From: Patescibacteria group bacterium
Lineage (GTDB): Bacteria > Patescibacteriota > Minisyncoccia > Phycocordibacterales > UBA5272
Reading direction: 5' to 3'
NCBI GenBank assembly: GCA_030837425.1
Contig: JAUPLJ010000002.1
Location: 1-25,128 of the forward strand
DNA: 25,128 bases
The notes under the pieces are model-generated. The model did not search any database and was not told the origin of the DNA. It worked only from the letters and a program-made list of their open reading frames with translations. The translations under genes and the position numbers were made by a program. The number at the start of each line of letters is the position of its first letter. Within the stretch, counting starts at the first letter, position 1. Of the stretch, positions 7,173-13,666 are shown piece by piece.

Positions 7173-7181
7173 AAAAACATT

Positions 7182-7772
7182 ATGGCAAAATTAGAATACA
7201 GCGAAATCAAACCAAGAAAATACATTATTTATAACGACGCTCCTTATGAGGTGCTAGAGTATCATGTAGCTCGCACTCAACAAAGAAAGCCACAAAACCA
7301 AGTAAAGCTACGCAACTTGATAAATGGGAAGGTCATCCCTGCGACTTTCCATGCATCAGACATGGTAGATGAAGCAGATATTTCAAAAAGATCAATCAAA
7401 TTCCTCTTCACAAATAAAGGTGAGCATTGGTTTTGTGAGGAGCGTGATCCGGCCAACAGATTCACTATTACCTCAAGCGTAATAGGCGCAGAAGAAAAAT
7501 TTTTAAAAGCAAATAATATGGTAGATGCAAAAATATTTACAAATGATGATGATGAAGAGATGATAATCGGAGTCTCTCTTCCGATCAAGATGACTTTTAA
7601 AGTGACTCAAGCTCCGCCAAGCGTAAAAGGAAACACTGCAGGAAATAGTAGTGGAAAAGTCGTGACAATAGAAACGGGAGCACAAGTCATCGCGCCACTA
7701 TTTATAGATATAGGAGATGAGATAGTAGTAAATACAGAATCAGGAGAATATGTAGAGAGAGCAAGTAAATAG
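7182..7772 (+). CDS. efp: Elongation factor P
   Basis: EF-P binds the ribosome between the P and E sites and relieves stalling at consecutive prolines. The 196-residue product shows the three-domain family: an N-terminal KOW-like domain (residues 1-65), then FTNKGEHWFCEERDPANRF, and a C-terminal OB domain with the signature APPSVKGNTAGNSSGKVVTIETG and IDIGDEIVV near the end. The loop that normally reads PGKGQA and carries the modified residue is replaced by ARTQQRKPQNQ; Q34 falls at the E. coli Lys34 position, with R35 and K36 next to it. I prefer the ATG at 7182; the GTG at 7167 lies inside repeat A. It is a single gene bracketed by co-oriented repeats A and B. Confidence 0.96.
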   Translation: MAKLEYSEIKPRKYIIYNDAPYEVLEYHVARTQQRKPQNQVKLRNLINGKVIPATFHASDMVDEADISKRSIKFLFTNKGEHWFCEERDPANRFTITSSVIGAEEKFLKANNMVDAKIFTNDDDEEMIIGVSLPIKMTFKVTQAPPSVKGNTAGNSSGKVVTIETGAQVIAPLFIDIGDEIVVNTESGEYVERASK

Positions 7773-7773
7773 A

Positions 7774-7863
7774 ACTCTCCCCCGAATACTGCGTATTCGA
7801 CCCCTCTCTAAATTTTTATTTAAAAATTTAGAGAGGGGTAATATCGCAGATATTGGGGTGAGT
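7774..7863 (+). repeat. Folded repeat B, one base after the efp stop
   Basis: Same architecture and orientation as A. The outer arms, central arm and second side arm are identical to A. The first side arm is GAATAC-TGC-GTATTC, a perfect stem of different sequence from A. It starts one base after the efp TAG and separates efp from DUF559 gene 1. Confidence 0.8.
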
Positions 7864-7866
7864 AAA

Positions 7867-7901
7867 AAAATACAAGAGTCTTATAAATACTCTTGTATTT
7901 T
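7867..7901. terminator. Bidirectional terminator between efp and DUF559 gene 1
   Basis: 13-bp perfect stem, AAAATACAAGAGT (7867-7879) with 7889-7901. A T run follows on both strands. The right arm lies within the last codons of the DUF559 gene, so the two convergent genes share it. Confidence 0.8.
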
Positions 7902-8246
7902 TTCTTCTAAAAATTCATATAAATTATTTTTAGGTATTTCTTCATTTTTAATTCTTAAAATTCTTAATTTAAAATTATTTTTTAAATAATTTTCCCTTTC
8001 TATGTCTCTTTCTTTTTGAAGATTGTGAACTCCTCCATCTATTTCTATAATGAGATTTAATTTAGAACAATAAAAATCTACAACAAATTCACCAAATATT
8101 TTTTGTCTGGTGAATTTTAAATTATTTAATTTCCTGTTTCTGATTTCATTCCAAATTTGAGACTCTTGATCTGTTTGTGATCTACGTAAATCTCTAGAGA
8201 CTTTAAATAATTTTGTATAATTATTTTTTGGTTTGACTAATGTCAT
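7881..8246 (-). CDS. DUF559 endonuclease-like protein (copy 1)
   Basis: DUF559 proteins are small restriction-endonuclease-fold (PD-(D/E)XK-like) proteins related to Vsr-type nucleases; their biological role is largely unproved. The 121-residue product has a helical start (LFKVSRDLRRSQTDQE), then RQKIFGEFVVDFYC and LIIEIDGGVHN. Asp57, Glu68 and Asp70 fit the nuclease core and His74 is conserved with copy 2. The C-terminus is Lys/Glu-rich helix. Copy 2 at 21747-22106 is clearly paralogous along its full length. It converges with efp, with repeat B and the shared terminator between them. It starts 23 bp after the stop of the ATPase gene on the same strand and may be read through from it. Confidence 0.88.
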   Translation of the reverse strand: MTLVKPKNNYTKLFKVSRDLRRSQTDQESQIWNEIRNRKLNNLKFTRQKIFGEFVVDFYCSKLNLIIEIDGGVHNLQKERDIERENYLKNNFKLRILRIKNEEIPKNNLYEFLEEKIQEYL

Positions 8247-8268
8247 ATAAAAACTAAAAAATCTGGGG

Positions 8269-11028
8269 TTATAAAGTAAATTTCTTCATTATTTCTTCTT
8301 CTACTTCTGCGCGAGCTCTACCATATTTTTGATAAGACATTTCTTTTAATATCTCTTTTGTTTCTTTGTCTCCCCTATCTCCATATATCTCTTTTATATT
8401 GAAAGCTTTTTGAGGATAATCATTTATTAATAAAGATGCATAGGCATTTAAATTTTCTATTTTCATAATATCGCTATAAGTGAATGTGGGAGCAAAGTTT
8501 GCTTCTAAGACTTTCGCATCTTCTTCAGAGACTCTAAAGACAATTTTGCTGCCAACATTTCCAAATACGGCTGCTTTTATATTTTCTTGAAGCTGCTTGA
8601 TGTATTGATGAGCAACAGTGAGAGAAAGTTTATACTTTCTAGCTTCAGAAAGGATGGCTGAAATAGATGGAGTAGAAATATTTTGAAATTCATCAAGATA
8701 TAAATAAAATGGAGGCTTTGATTCTGGGTCTTCTCTACCGAGAGCCGCCATTAAGAACTTTCCAACTAAAATTAGACCAATAAGATTCGCATTGATTTCT
8801 CCAAGTTTTCCTTTTGAAAGATTTACTAAAAGGATTTTTTTATTATCCATGATCTCTGAAATATCGAAGGCTGATTTTTCTTGAGCTATGATTGGTCGCA
8901 TTATTTCATTTGAAAGAAATATATCGAATTTACTTGTGATATATGGGACATAATTTTCAAAACCTTGCTCTCCACTGGTGGCTTCTGCATTTTTAAAAAA
9001 TTGATTGATCAGAGGATTTTTAGATTTTGCTAATTTATAATCACGATAATCTTTGTCAGATAGCACACGAGAAATATCAAGAAGAGTTGATCCACTTTCA
9101 GGGTGCTCCATCACGAGGCCTGCACTATTTCTAAAATATTGCTCAAAAGCTGGACCCATACTTTCAGGAGACGCTTCGGCAAAAAGTTTTTTAAATATTG
9201 AGAGAAGCTCATTGATTACAAATGTCTTTTGCTCTGGTTTATTTTTATCATACTCAAGCATATTTAAGCCCATTGGTCTGTCTATCGCTGCTGGATCAAA
9301 ATAAACTACATCATCCCATCTTTCTTTTGGGACATTGCCAAGGATCTGAAGTAAATCTTCTCCATGTGGATCAATAAAACAGCATCCGTGGCCAGCTTTT
9401 ATATCTTGAATGATCATGTTTTTAAGCATCACAGATTTACCTGTCCCTGTCTGACCTATCACATACACATGGCGAAGTCTGTCTTTTTCAGGAAGAAATA
9501 TATTAGTAGTAAGATGCCTATATTCATTTACTCCTAAAAATAAACCTTGCTGTGGAAGATCCATTGGGGCTGGAGCAAAAGCGGCCTGGACTTTATTAAG
9601 TTGTGAAAAATTTTTCACATAGCTTGGGAGATGGTAGAAAGTCGCAAGCTCTTTAAAGTTTAGTGGCAAGCTTTGATCTTCATTCCAAAGTCTATAAATA
9701 AAATTATGAATCTCCTCATTTAATCTTTTGCCTTCAAGCACTTTAAATTGAAGCGAATTGCTCTCTGTCTCAGAATATTGCATGAATGTGGAAGCCATTT
9801 CATTTAGTATAGCTTTTGCACGAGGAAGATCGGCCGCGTTTATTATTAATCTCATATTTGTATCTAAAATTGTAGATTCCATTTTGCGGGCAATGTTTTG
9901 CTCGGCTTTCTCGTCTTCAGTTTTTCTTGTCTTTGATTTATCTTTTTCTCTTTCTTCTTTAGTCTTATTTGCTTCTTGAAAAGTTAAAATAAAATCTTTT
10001 ATGAATGAGTCTCTGTCTAAAATTCTTTTCAAAGTATCTCCTTTTCGTAAACTATCTAGCATAGTAGTATATTTTTTAAAGAATTTTTCTCCAGCTGGGC
10101 GAACGACTATTTGCATTGAAGCCCCCTCTCCTTTCTTTTGCAGCTTTGTGAAGGAAGACATTATTAGAGAAATAGGGTCACCATCTATTTTGTCGTAAGT
10201 TTTAAATGGGAGAGCTGAAGTCTTTACTGGAGATGCATAAGCTGCGACTTGAAATCCATCATGGGAAAAAATATTATAATCTTCGTTTGAATATTTGACT
10301 GTAGCGTCTGGAAATAATGCTAATAAACTTTTTTCAAAAAGATCAGAGACTTCTTTATAAATAGAAACAAAAAAGGATACCTGGTTTGAATCATTTGGCT
10401 TTGCTATTTCTAAAGTATAATAATCATTATCTTTATTTTGTACGTCGTGCGCAATGGCGAGCATGCTTGCATAAAACTGCTCCATAAAAGAAATAAAATC
10501 TTTTGGAGTTTTACCTTCTTCTTTTGTTCTATTTTCAGGAAGAATAATCTCATAGAGCTTAAAGTTTAATGCTTTCCACTCTGTTTTGCTTAGGCTTTTT
10601 TCTAAATTATTTTCATGAGGCATCAATAGAAAATTAACAAGAAATCTGTGAAAGTCAGCTTCCAATTCTTTATCTTTCATATCGCTCACTAAAGATATTG
10701 CAGAATGAATACCTTTGTCTAGCATTATAGATACCAGATCTGAGACTTGCTCGTCTGTTTCTTTTTCTTTTAATCCCTCGAGAAGCTTTTTCTTTTCGTA
10801 ATCTCTCACTGGAAAATGATCTGGGAGTACTTCTCTTTGTGGGATAGATAAATGCTCTCGAAGAATGTCTTGAGCATGATCTTCTTTTGTGATCCTTTCG
10901 CCAAAATTTTTAGTGACTTCTTGTCTTTTGGAAATTTCTTCACGCAAAAATCTTATTTCTTCTTCTGGAGAAGAAAATTTTGGAGCATTGTTAAAAGCTT
11001 CTGGAGAATTTATAGAAAAATCCGACAT
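8269..11028 (-). CDS. VirD4/TraG-like DNA-transfer ATPase
   Basis: The 919-residue product is a P-loop ATPase of the FtsK/HerA/VirD4 superfamily, the type annotated as a type IV secretion DNA-binding domain protein. The N-terminal 500 residues are mainly helical and charged, with a Lys/Glu-rich coiled-coil stretch near 350-390. The motor domain has Walker A GQTGTGKS at 525-532, FIDPHGEDLL just after, Walker B FYLYLDEFQN at 774-783, and a sensor-like TVAHQY near 804. I see no transmembrane segment, unlike classical VirD4. No relaxase, VirB4 or pilin gene is adjacent. DNA transport or pilus-linked function is inference. An extended -10 sits 13 bp before the ATG, so the leader is very short. Confidence 0.88.
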   Translation of the reverse strand: MSDFSINSPEAFNNAPKFSSPEEEIRFLREEISKRQEVTKNFGERITKEDHAQDILREHLSIPQREVLPDHFPVRDYEKKKLLEGLKEKETDEQVSDLVSIMLDKGIHSAISLVSDMKDKELEADFHRFLVNFLLMPHENNLEKSLSKTEWKALNFKLYEIILPENRTKEEGKTPKDFISFMEQFYASMLAIAHDVQNKDNDYYTLEIAKPNDSNQVSFFVSIYKEVSDLFEKSLLALFPDATVKYSNEDYNIFSHDGFQVAAYASPVKTSALPFKTYDKIDGDPISLIMSSFTKLQKKGEGASMQIVVRPAGEKFFKKYTTMLDSLRKGDTLKRILDRDSFIKDFILTFQEANKTKEEREKDKSKTRKTEDEKAEQNIARKMESTILDTNMRLIINAADLPRAKAILNEMASTFMQYSETESNSLQFKVLEGKRLNEEIHNFIYRLWNEDQSLPLNFKELATFYHLPSYVKNFSQLNKVQAAFAPAPMDLPQQGLFLGVNEYRHLTTNIFLPEKDRLRHVYVIGQTGTGKSVMLKNMIIQDIKAGHGCCFIDPHGEDLLQILGNVPKERWDDVVYFDPAAIDRPMGLNMLEYDKNKPEQKTFVINELLSIFKKLFAEASPESMGPAFEQYFRNSAGLVMEHPESGSTLLDISRVLSDKDYRDYKLAKSKNPLINQFFKNAEATSGEQGFENYVPYITSKFDIFLSNEIMRPIIAQEKSAFDISEIMDNKKILLVNLSKGKLGEINANLIGLILVGKFLMAALGREDPESKPPFYLYLDEFQNISTPSISAILSEARKYKLSLTVAHQYIKQLQENIKAAVFGNVGSKIVFRVSEEDAKVLEANFAPTFTYSDIMKIENLNAYASLLINDYPQKAFNIKEIYGDRGDKETKEILKEMSYQKYGRARAEVEEEIMKKFTL

Positions 11029-11040
11029 AGATATGAATAT

Positions 11041-11049
11041 ATTATATCA
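11041..11049 (-). promoter_or_regulatory. Extended -10 promoter for the ATPase gene
   Basis: The minus strand reads TGATATAAT, identical to the promoter at 3900-3908. No -35 match at 17 bp. The predicted start is near 11034, only about 6 nt before the ATG. Confidence 0.55.
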
Positions 11050-11050
11050 T

Positions 11051-11090
11051 CAAAAAAAACAAAACTCCCTAGAAAATTCTAGAGAGTTTT
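11051..11090 (-). terminator. Terminator of the Asn/Tyr-rich protein gene
   Basis: 14-bp stem, AAAACTCCCTAGAA (11061-11074) with 11077-11090. The one imperfect pair is G-U on the minus strand. A T-rich stretch follows on that strand, where it lies 15 bp after the stop at 11105. Confidence 0.8.
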
Positions 11091-11104
11091 ATTTATTTTA
11101 GATT

Positions 11105-11863
11105 TTAAAAATGATAGTGTCCGTATATATCGTAATAGCCAACATTTGTGTAATCAGAATAATTACAATTCCAATAATCATTATCGTATCCATAATTGTC
11201 TCCTAAATAATTATAATTTGAATAATTATTAGAATAATAGTTAGAATAACTTGGTACTGAAGTAGTGGTCGTAGTGTAGATATAGTATGTCGTCACAACT
11301 TTTGGAGCTGGATTTACAACATTACATCGATTACAAATATTTGGTTGAGTGTGAGGAACATGTGATACATAGTTATAATCGTTGTAGCCATTATAATTAT
11401 TATAATTGTTGTAGCCGTTATAATTATTATAAACATTATTATTCATTGGAACATGATTATAAACAGGAGTTGTGTATCCACCACTATATGGATTGCCATT
11501 ATATGTAGCATTTGGTCCTGGATTTGTCTGTACACAAACTGAGCCATTCCAATAAAAGCCTCCTCCATAAGCAGCACAAGTGCCCATATAATTTGAATTA
11601 CCTGGAACATAGCCGTAGCCACTAGATCCATAGTATCCATATCCATTTGAACACTTTTGTTGACTTGGATCCCAAGGATGATTTTGGTCACAGAAGTTTA
11701 CACATTGTGTACCATTCCAAAGTACTCCATTATTTGTACCACATCGATCAGGTGTGTTTGAGGTTGAAGCTTTTGCAAGCATGTTGTCTCCCAGCTTTAA
11801 AACTAAAGCGAGTGAAGCAACTATAACGTAAACTGTGATCATTTTTGTAAAATTTTTTTTCAT
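11105..11863 (-). CDS. Secreted Asn/Tyr/Gly-rich protein
   Basis: The 252-residue product has an N-terminal hydrophobic signal (MKKNFTKMITVYVIVASLALVL) and a likely cleavage near LAKAS. Two small Cys modules follow: CGTNNGVLWNGTQCVNFC with a third Cys in QQKC, and a similar CAAYGGGFYWNGSVC. The C-terminal half is low complexity, dominated by Asn and Tyr with runs such as YNNYNGYNNYNNYNGYN, broken by CNRC and a TTYYIYTTTTT stretch. Such composition suggests an aggregating or adhesive surface polymer, but that is inference. The gene is preceded by a consensus promoter about 130 bp upstream and by folded repeat F in the leader. Confidence 0.8.
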   Translation of the reverse strand: MKKNFTKMITVYVIVASLALVLKLGDNMLAKASTSNTPDRCGTNNGVLWNGTQCVNFCDQNHPWDPSQQKCSNGYGYYGSSGYGYVPGNSNYMGTCAAYGGGFYWNGSVCVQTNPGPNATYNGNPYSGGYTTPVYNHVPMNNNVYNNYNGYNNYNNYNGYNDYNYVSHVPHTQPNICNRCNVVNPAPKVVTTYYIYTTTTTSVPSYSNYYSNNYSNYNYLGDNYGYDNDYWNCNYSDYTNVGYYDIYGHYHF

Positions 11864-11876
11864 AAGATTATTTTTA

Positions 11877-11948
11877 AACCCTACCTCCTCCTCGCTCTGC
11901 GAGGAGGACTCCTTCCCTAAATATTTAAGGAAGGATTAAGGACAGGTT
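11877..11948 (-). repeat. Folded repeat F in the leader of the Asn/Tyr-rich gene
   Basis: Along the minus strand: outer AACC, a central-type arm TCCTTCCTTAAAT paired with ATTTAGGGAAGGA (one G-U), then a perfect 10-bp arm TCCTCCTCGC-AGA-GCGAGGAGGA, then outer GGTT. It forms a three-way junction like E and G and ends 13 bp before the start codon. Confidence 0.65.
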
Positions 11949-11999
11949 CTTAATTAATAGCTAATAATGCCAAATACTTATATAAAATAAGATATCAAT

Positions 12000-12028
12000 A
12001 ATCTACCACTATAGATTTAAAATGTCAA
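12000..12028 (-). promoter_or_regulatory. Promoter for the Asn/Tyr-rich gene
   Basis: Minus strand: TTGACA (12023-12028), 17-bp spacer, TAGATT (12000-12005) with TGG before the -10. The predicted start near 11993 gives a leader of about 130 nt that contains repeat F. Confidence 0.65.
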
Positions 12029-12042
12029 GTAGAAAACTTAAC

Positions 12043-12076
12043 AAAAAACTTCCTATTTATATTACAAAATAGGAAG
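12043..12076 (-). terminator. Terminator of the small membrane protein gene
   Basis: CTTCCTATTT (12049-12058) pairs with 12067-12076, and TTTTTT follows on the minus strand. The stem begins directly at the stop codon at 12077. Confidence 0.8.
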
Positions 12077-12430
12077 CTAATCTCTTGGTTGTTCTGTCTT
12101 GATTGTGATTAAAAAAGTTATAATGGATATTAATATATATAATATAGCTGTATTAATTATATTTCCAAGATCAATAGTGTAAGTCTTTTCATGAACAAAA
12201 TAATCGGTTATTAATATAATAAAATATACACCTATTACTGCTAGACAAATACTATATACAGAATTGTTTTTATTTTCTATTTTAGAAATCAGAACTATTA
12301 AACAAAGTGGGATAACAAAATAAGTAAATATTTTTGATAAAACTCCTACACTTGTAAAAGCCGGGATTAGAAGAATAGTCGAAACAAACAAAAAAGAGAA
12401 GAATAAAATTTTCTTTTTACCTTTTTCCAT
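12077..12430 (-). CDS. Small membrane protein, four predicted helices
   Basis: The 117-residue product is not recognised. Hydrophobic segments at about residues 8-25, 30-49, 57-77 and 90-110 indicate four membrane helices. Short charged loops (EKGKKK at the start, KIENKNN, HEKTY) and a charged end (KTEQPRD) separate or flank them. There is no cleavable signal and no catalytic motif. It forms a single-gene unit between a TTGACT-type promoter and a terminator that starts at its stop codon. The neighbouring genes also encode membrane or secreted proteins, but nothing ties it to them functionally. Confidence 0.75.
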   Translation of the reverse strand: MEKGKKKILFFSFLFVSTILLIPAFTSVGVLSKIFTYFVIPLCLIVLISKIENKNNSVYSICLAVIGVYFIILITDYFVHEKTYTIDLGNIINTAILYILISIITFLITIKTEQPRD

Positions 12431-12452
12431 TTTTAAAAATTTAGCTAATTAA

Positions 12453-12481
12453 AACCTATCATTTTAATGTTTTAAAGTCAA
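12453..12481 (-). promoter_or_regulatory. Promoter for the small membrane protein
   Basis: Minus strand: TTGACT (12476-12481), 17-bp spacer, TAGGTT (12453-12458) with TGA before the -10. It fills the gap after the stop of the upstream gene at 12498. Confidence 0.5.
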
Positions 12482-12497
12482 ATGAGATTTTTTATAA

Positions 12498-13478
12498 TTA
12501 TCTTCTTCTATTCATCTCATCATGAGCGTCAAATATCTGATAAGAATTATATTTATTACCCTCTACCTCAGTTAGTCTTTCGCCTCTTTGTACTTTTGCT
12601 AATATTCTTTGTATATCCGGATCTGTCTTTCTTGAAACCTCTCTACCCACTCGCCCTCCTGATACACTTCCATTACCTCTATCATTTCTCTCATTCATTT
12701 CATCATGAGCACCATTTATCTGATAAGAATTATATTTATTACCCTCTACTTCAGTTAGTCTTTCGCCTCTTTGTACTTTTGCTAATATTCTTTGTATGTC
12801 ATTATTTTTTTCATATGTATCCATTCGACTATAATCAGATATTCCTGAGTCGTAGTCTTCTCTGTTTAACCCTGTCTTCACTCCTCCAATTTCTTCTTCG
12901 ATTGTTTTTTTACTTCCTTTATTGGCGAGTTTTTTACCTATACCAGAGCCAAAATTTCCTTGGACAACTTTTGCTTCTCCTCTTGCAGTAATGGCTTTAC
13001 TAGCTACATTACCTTCTGCGACTGCAGCTGCTTCGCCAGCAACTGCAGCTTCTCCGGCAAGAACTCCAGCTGCTGCACCACCTGTTGCTATAACTCCTGC
13101 ACCAAGTATTAGCTTTTTGAATATTCCACTTCCTTTGTTTTGTGAAGAATCTTCTGTAATACCTTTTTCTTTATTCTCTTTAATCTTTTTTTCTTCTCTA
13201 TAATCATCATATACTGCCCAAACATTCACAAAAGGAATCACTGATCCTCCAAAAATTTTCATTATTTTTTTACCTGTTTTATTTTTAAAACTAAATAATT
13301 TTTCTACAGCTTTACTTGAACCGTATACAAAAAATACATACAATATATAAAATAAAGTTGATAGAAAAGAGATGAATACACCAGCAATAGAAGCTACTGC
13401 AGTGAGATCTAGGACAAAAGCAATTACATCTAAAATTACAAATATCACAATTGCGAAAGGAAGAAGAATTTGATCCAT
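12498..13478 (-). CDS. Membrane protein with duplicated C-terminal repeat
   Basis: The 326-residue product is not recognised. The first 60 residues are strongly hydrophobic (about two membrane helices), followed by a Lys-rich loop and a third hydrophobic segment around VIPFVNVWAVY. A Gly/Ala-rich stretch (GAGVIATGGAAAGVLAGEAA) lies near residues 125-150. The tail carries two near-identical copies of a polar segment at residues 227-262 and 288-326, sharing DIQRILAKVQRGERL and TEVEGNKYNSYQI, then AHDEMN. The tail is probably cytoplasmic, but topology is inferred. An extended -10 promoter lies 13 bp before the start, and repeat C is just beyond it. No terminator is seen after the gene. Confidence 0.78.
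   Translation of the reverse strand: MDQILLPFAIVIFVILDVIAFVLDLTAVASIAGVFISFLSTLFYILYVFFVYGSSKAVEKLFSFKNKTGKKIMKIFGGSVIPFVNVWAVYDDYREEKKIKENKEKGITEDSSQNKGSGIFKKLILGAGVIATGGAAAGVLAGEAAVAGEAAAVAEGNVASKAITARGEAKVVQGNFGSGIGKKLANKGSKKTIEEEIGGVKTGLNREDYDSGISDYSRMDTYEKNNDIQRILAKVQRGERLTEVEGNKYNSYQINGAHDEMNERNDRGNGSVSGGRVGREVSRKTDPDIQRILAKVQRGERLTEVEGNKYNSYQIFDAHDEMNRRR
12501..12617 (-). repeat. Second copy of the tail repeat in the 12498-13478 gene
   Basis: It encodes residues 288-326. It matches 12693-12800 almost base for base over the shared 28-residue core, pointing to a recent internal duplication. Confidence 0.85.
12693..12800 (-). repeat. First copy of the tail repeat in the 12498-13478 gene
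   Basis: It encodes residues 227-262. A 25-residue Gly/Arg-rich spacer separates it from the second copy. Only a few bases differ in the shared core, most of them silent. Confidence 0.85.
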
Positions 13479-13490
13479 ATTATTTTAAAA

Positions 13491-13499
13491 ATTATAACA
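13491..13499 (-). promoter_or_regulatory. Extended -10 promoter for the 12498-13478 gene
   Basis: The minus strand reads TGTTATAAT. The start would be near 13484, about 6 nt before the ATG. Any -35 would fall inside repeat C, and none is recognisable there. Confidence 0.55.
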
Positions 13500-13508
13500 T
13501 TTATCAAT

Positions 13509-13597
13509 ACTCACCCCCAAGTATCTAGCGATACTTGACCCCTCTCTAAATTTTAAAAATTTAGAGAGGGGTAGCTCCGATAGGAGCTGGGGAGAGT
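13509..13597 (-). repeat. Folded repeat C, after the fusA terminator
   Basis: Along the minus strand: ACTCTCCCC; side arm AGCTCC-TATC-GGAGCT (perfect); the conserved central CCCCTCTCTAAA arm; side arm AAGTATC-GCTA-GATACTT (perfect); GGGGTGAGT. Same architecture as A, B and D. It lies between the fusA terminator and the next promoter. Confidence 0.8.
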
Positions 13598-13602
13598 TTA
13601 AA

Positions 13603-13631
13603 AGTACAAAGCCCCTTTTGGGGGCTGTACT
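13603..13631 (-). terminator. Terminator of fusA
   Basis: AGTACA and GCCCC (13603-13615, with an AA bulge) pair with GGGGC-TGTACT (13621-13631). On the minus strand a short T run follows. It starts about 36 bp after the fusA stop. Confidence 0.75.
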
Positions 13632-13666
13632 AAAATCTATACTTTAGAAAATAAAACTTTAAGGTT

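Noticed and set aside
7167..7181. GTG start for efp at 7167
   Set aside because: The GTG is the last arm of folded repeat A, and the EF-P family begins at MAKLEYSE, which matches the ATG at 7182.
12482..12991. 169-residue plus-strand ORF with repeated Leu/Phe-rich segments
   Set aside because: It is the antisense image of the duplicated tail of the 12498-13478 gene.
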